A DNA stretch of 6,693 nucleotides, taken from assembly GCA_023389135.1 (NCBI GenBank), contig JAEWEX010000395.1, positions 1-6,693 of the forward strand, written 5' to 3'. A program made the position numbers and the translations under genes. The stretch is from Pseudomonadota bacterium (GTDB lineage Bacteria > Pseudomonadota > Alphaproteobacteria > Rhizobiales > Methylopilaceae). Below are positions 5,225 through 6,693 of this stretch, in pieces. Below the pieces are notes generated by a model. That model did not search any database and had not been told where the DNA came from. It saw only the letters and a program-made list of their open reading frames with translations. Within the stretch, counting starts at the first letter, position 1; every line of letters begins with the position of its first letter.

Positions 5225-5852
5225 GGAAACCGCGCGCGACCGCCTGCTCGCGGCCTATCGCCGCCTCGCCGATGGCCGCCTGATCGTGGGGGCCGAGGGC
5301 AATGTCAGCGAGCGCATCCCCGATGGCATGGTGATCTCCGTGACCGGCACCCGCGCCGGCGAGGTCGGACCCGAAAGCTTCCTCGCCTGCGGGCTCGATG
5401 GCCGCCCGCTCGATGCCGGCAGGCCCTCCAGCGAATGGGCCATGCATGCCGCCATCTACCGGGCCTTCCCGGACGCGGGCGCCGTTGTCCACACCCACTC
5501 CGACGCCTGCGTGGCCCTTGCGGTCCAGCACCGGGCTCTGCCGGCTTTCCACTATCAGGTCGCGCGCTTCGGCGGCGGCGATGTGCGCTGTGCGCCCTAT
5601 GCGCAGTTCGGGAGCGGGGAGCTTGCGGAACTGGCGGTCGAGGCGCTGGCCGGGCGCAAGGCCTGTTTCCTCGGCAATCACGGCATGATCTGCCACGGCG
5701 CCAGCACCCGGCAGGCGGTGGAAACGGCGGAGCTCCTGGAAACCCTCGCGCGGCAGTATCTCATGGCGCTGGGCGCCGGCACCCCGCGCCTGCTGACCGA
5801 TGCGGAAGTCGCCGGGGCGCTTGCGCGCTACGGCAGCTATTCGCCCGGCTGA
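5217..5852 (+). CDS. Class II (zinc) aldolase, L-fuculose-1-phosphate aldolase-like
   Basis: This 211-residue cytoplasmic enzyme belongs to the class II aldolase/adducin family, which cleaves ketose phosphates to DHAP plus an aldehyde or decarboxylates related acids. The FucA active-site layout is present at the same residue numbers as in E. coli FucA: glutamate 73 in PSSEW, zinc ligands histidine 92 and 94 in VVHTHSD and histidine 155 in NHGMI, and tyrosine 113 in AFHYQVA. GNVS (28-31) and SVTGT (41-45) form the phosphate pocket, and tyrosine 208 near the end matches the mobile C-terminal tyrosine. AFHYQVARFGG and CAPYAQFG are FucA-like and differ from the OtnC (tetronate decarboxylase) pattern usual beside OtnK. 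GGAGG sits 5 nt before ATG 5217. Aldol cleavage is favoured over decarboxylation; the substrate is unknown. Confidence 0.9.
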   Translation: MAEETARDRLLAAYRRLADGRLIVGAEGNVSERIPDGMVISVTGTRAGEVGPESFLACGLDGRPLDAGRPSSEWAMHAAIYRAFPDAGAVVHTHSDACVALAVQHRALPAFHYQVARFGGGDVRCAPYAQFGSGELAELAVEALAGRKACFLGNHGMICHGASTRQAVETAELLETLARQYLMALGAGTPRLLTDAEVAGALARYGSYSPG

Positions 5853-5867
5853 ACGGAGGACACGACC

Positions 5868-6302
5868 ATGACCCTGCTGATCGGACTGGGCTGCGACCAT
5901 GTCGGCTTCGGCATGAAGGCGCGGGTGATCGATCATCTCCGGGCACGCGGCGCGGACATCACCGACCACGGCTGCGGCGACGCGACGCCCGTGGACTATC
6001 CCGGCTACGCCATGTCGGTGGCGCGCGCCGTGGCGGCCGGCGAAGTCGCCCGCGGCATCGTCATCTGCGGCAGCGGGGTCGGCGTCTCCATCGCCGCCAA
6101 TCGCATCCGCGGCGCCCGCGCCGCCAACGCCACCGACGAGACGCTGGTGCGCCTCGCCCGCAGCCACAACGACATCAACGTCCTGTGCATCGGCGCGGAG
6201 CTGGTCGGCTTCTGGATGGCGCGGGCCTGCATCGACGCCTTCCTCGACACGCCCTTCGAGGGCGGTCGCCACATCCCCCGCGTCAGCCAGCTCGACCAGT
6301 GA
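5868..6302 (+). CDS. rpiB: RpiB/LacAB-family sugar-phosphate isomerase
   Basis: This 144-residue cytoplasmic enzyme interconverts an aldose phosphate and a ketose phosphate. It aligns by eye with E. coli RpiB along its whole length: CDHVGF (9-14), DYPGYA (43-48), VICGSGVGVSIAANRI (65-80) with the catalytic-base cysteine 67, SHNDINVLCIG (99-109) with histidine 100, and EGGRHIPRV (131-139), whose arginines 134 and 138 match the phosphate-binding pair. Retained phosphate ligands imply a phosphorylated sugar. Homologues act on ribose 5-phosphate, allose 6-phosphate or erythrulose 4-phosphate (the EryI role). In a catabolic operon with an acid-sugar kinase, a tetrose or pentose phosphate other than ribose 5-phosphate is quite possible. 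GGAGG lies 8 nt before ATG 5868, only 15 bp after the aldolase stop. Confidence 0.92.
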   Translation: MTLLIGLGCDHVGFGMKARVIDHLRARGADITDHGCGDATPVDYPGYAMSVARAVAAGEVARGIVICGSGVGVSIAANRIRGARAANATDETLVRLARSHNDINVLCIGAELVGFWMARACIDAFLDTPFEGGRHIPRVSQLDQ

Positions 6303-6345
6303 GCCGGCGCCTCAGTCCAACCCCGAGCGAACAGGCGGCACGGCC

Positions 6346-6693
6346 ATGGCGAACCCACATCTGAGCGGCGATCGGCTCCTGGCCGACACCCGCGGCATTC
6401 CCGACACCCTGGCCCCGCTGCTGCCGGCCGCGACCCGCGAGATCGCCGACCGGCTGGGGAAGCGCGACCTTGTGGCCCCGGAGCTGATCGTGCTGAGCGG
6501 CTCCGGCGACCTGCTCCACGCCGCGCTGTCCATGCGGCTCGCCATCGAGCGGCTGACCGGCATCACGACGCTGGCGCTGCCGTCCATGCAGACCGGCCTC
6601 TACCAGTCGCCGGGCCTCGGCCCGAACTGTCTCGTGGTGCAGATGTCGTTCTCGGGGATCACCGCGCGGGCGGTCGAGGCGGCGACGCTGGCC
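6346..6693 (+). CDS. SIS-domain sugar isomerase/deaminase-like protein, 3' end outside window
   Basis: The first 116 codons are open to the right edge. After about 45 residues the first half of a SIS fold appears: LIVLSGSGDLLHAALSMRLA (47-66) resembles the phosphosugar-binding strand and loop with the G-S/T-S/D pattern seen in GlmS and AgaS. LVVQMSFSGITARAVEA (96-112) corresponds to the second conserved serine-rich loop (usually SQSGET), here with FSGIT. Such domains isomerise or deaminate ketose/aldose phosphates or sense them. There is no N-terminal helix-turn-helix, so an RpiR-type regulator is unlikely. Start ATG 6346 follows rpiB by 43 bp, with AGGCGG a few bases upstream as a weak ribosome site, so it is probably in the same operon. 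Specific activity cannot be given without the rest of the protein. Confidence 0.82.
   Translation, partial: MANPHLSGDRLLADTRGIPDTLAPLLPAATREIADRLGKRDLVAPELIVLSGSGDLLHAALSMRLAIERLTGITTLALPSMQTGLYQSPGLGPNCLVVQMSFSGITARAVEAATLA

Noticed and set aside
5217..5852. Naming the aldolase otnC because it lies beside an OtnK-type kinase
   Set aside because: Its motifs follow FucA rather than the OtnC pattern.
5868..6302. Assigning the operon to sulfoquinovose breakdown from the RpiB-like gene and sulfonate-type importer
   Set aside because: Conserved phosphate-binding arginines point to a phosphorylated sugar, and no sulfosugar-specific enzyme is visible; left only as one possibility for the transported ligand.
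6346..6693. SIS protein as an RpiR-type transcription regulator
   Set aside because: The SIS fold starts after only about 45 residues with no helix-turn-helix domain ahead of it.

Overview
The window is uniformly G+C-rich, with coding regions strongly biased to G/C at third codon positions. It encodes an NitT/TauT-type ABC importer whose binding protein has a twin-arginine-like signal. This fits a high-GC proteobacterium, most likely an alphaproteobacterium; that placement is inferred from composition and gene style, not from a marker gene. No RNA genes, insertion sequences, CRISPR arrays or clear rho-independent terminators were found.

The layout is two divergent operons around a regulatory region of about 360 bp. 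The leftward operon runs from about 3630 to beyond base 1. In order of transcription it encodes a periplasmic binding protein (3533-2499), a permease (2392-1598), an ATPase (1597-806) and a protein with an N-terminal cyclophilin-like, DUF3830-type domain (809 to past the edge). The last three genes are abutting or overlapping.

The rightward operon begins near 3834. It encodes a DUF1537/OtnK-type acid-sugar kinase split by one in-frame TAA (3896-5224), a class II aldolase close to L-fuculose-1-phosphate aldolase (5217-5852), an RpiB-type sugar-phosphate isomerase (5868-6302) and the start of a SIS-domain protein (6346 to past the edge).

The two operons appear to be controlled together. Each has a sigma70-like promoter with a LacI-family-type palindrome at or just after the predicted transcription start. 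The two palindromes match at 11 of 14 positions and their centres are 222 bp apart, close to 21 helical turns. The regulator gene is not in the window.

The simplest model is uptake of a small, probably anionic, carbohydrate-derived compound, followed by phosphorylation, isomerisation and aldol cleavage (or decarboxylation) into central metabolism. This enzyme set beside an NitT/TauT importer does not match a pathway I can name with confidence. No dehydrogenase or OtnI-type isomerase of the known tetronate pathways lies in the window. The substrate is therefore open, and the broken kinase raises the question of whether the pathway works in this strain.
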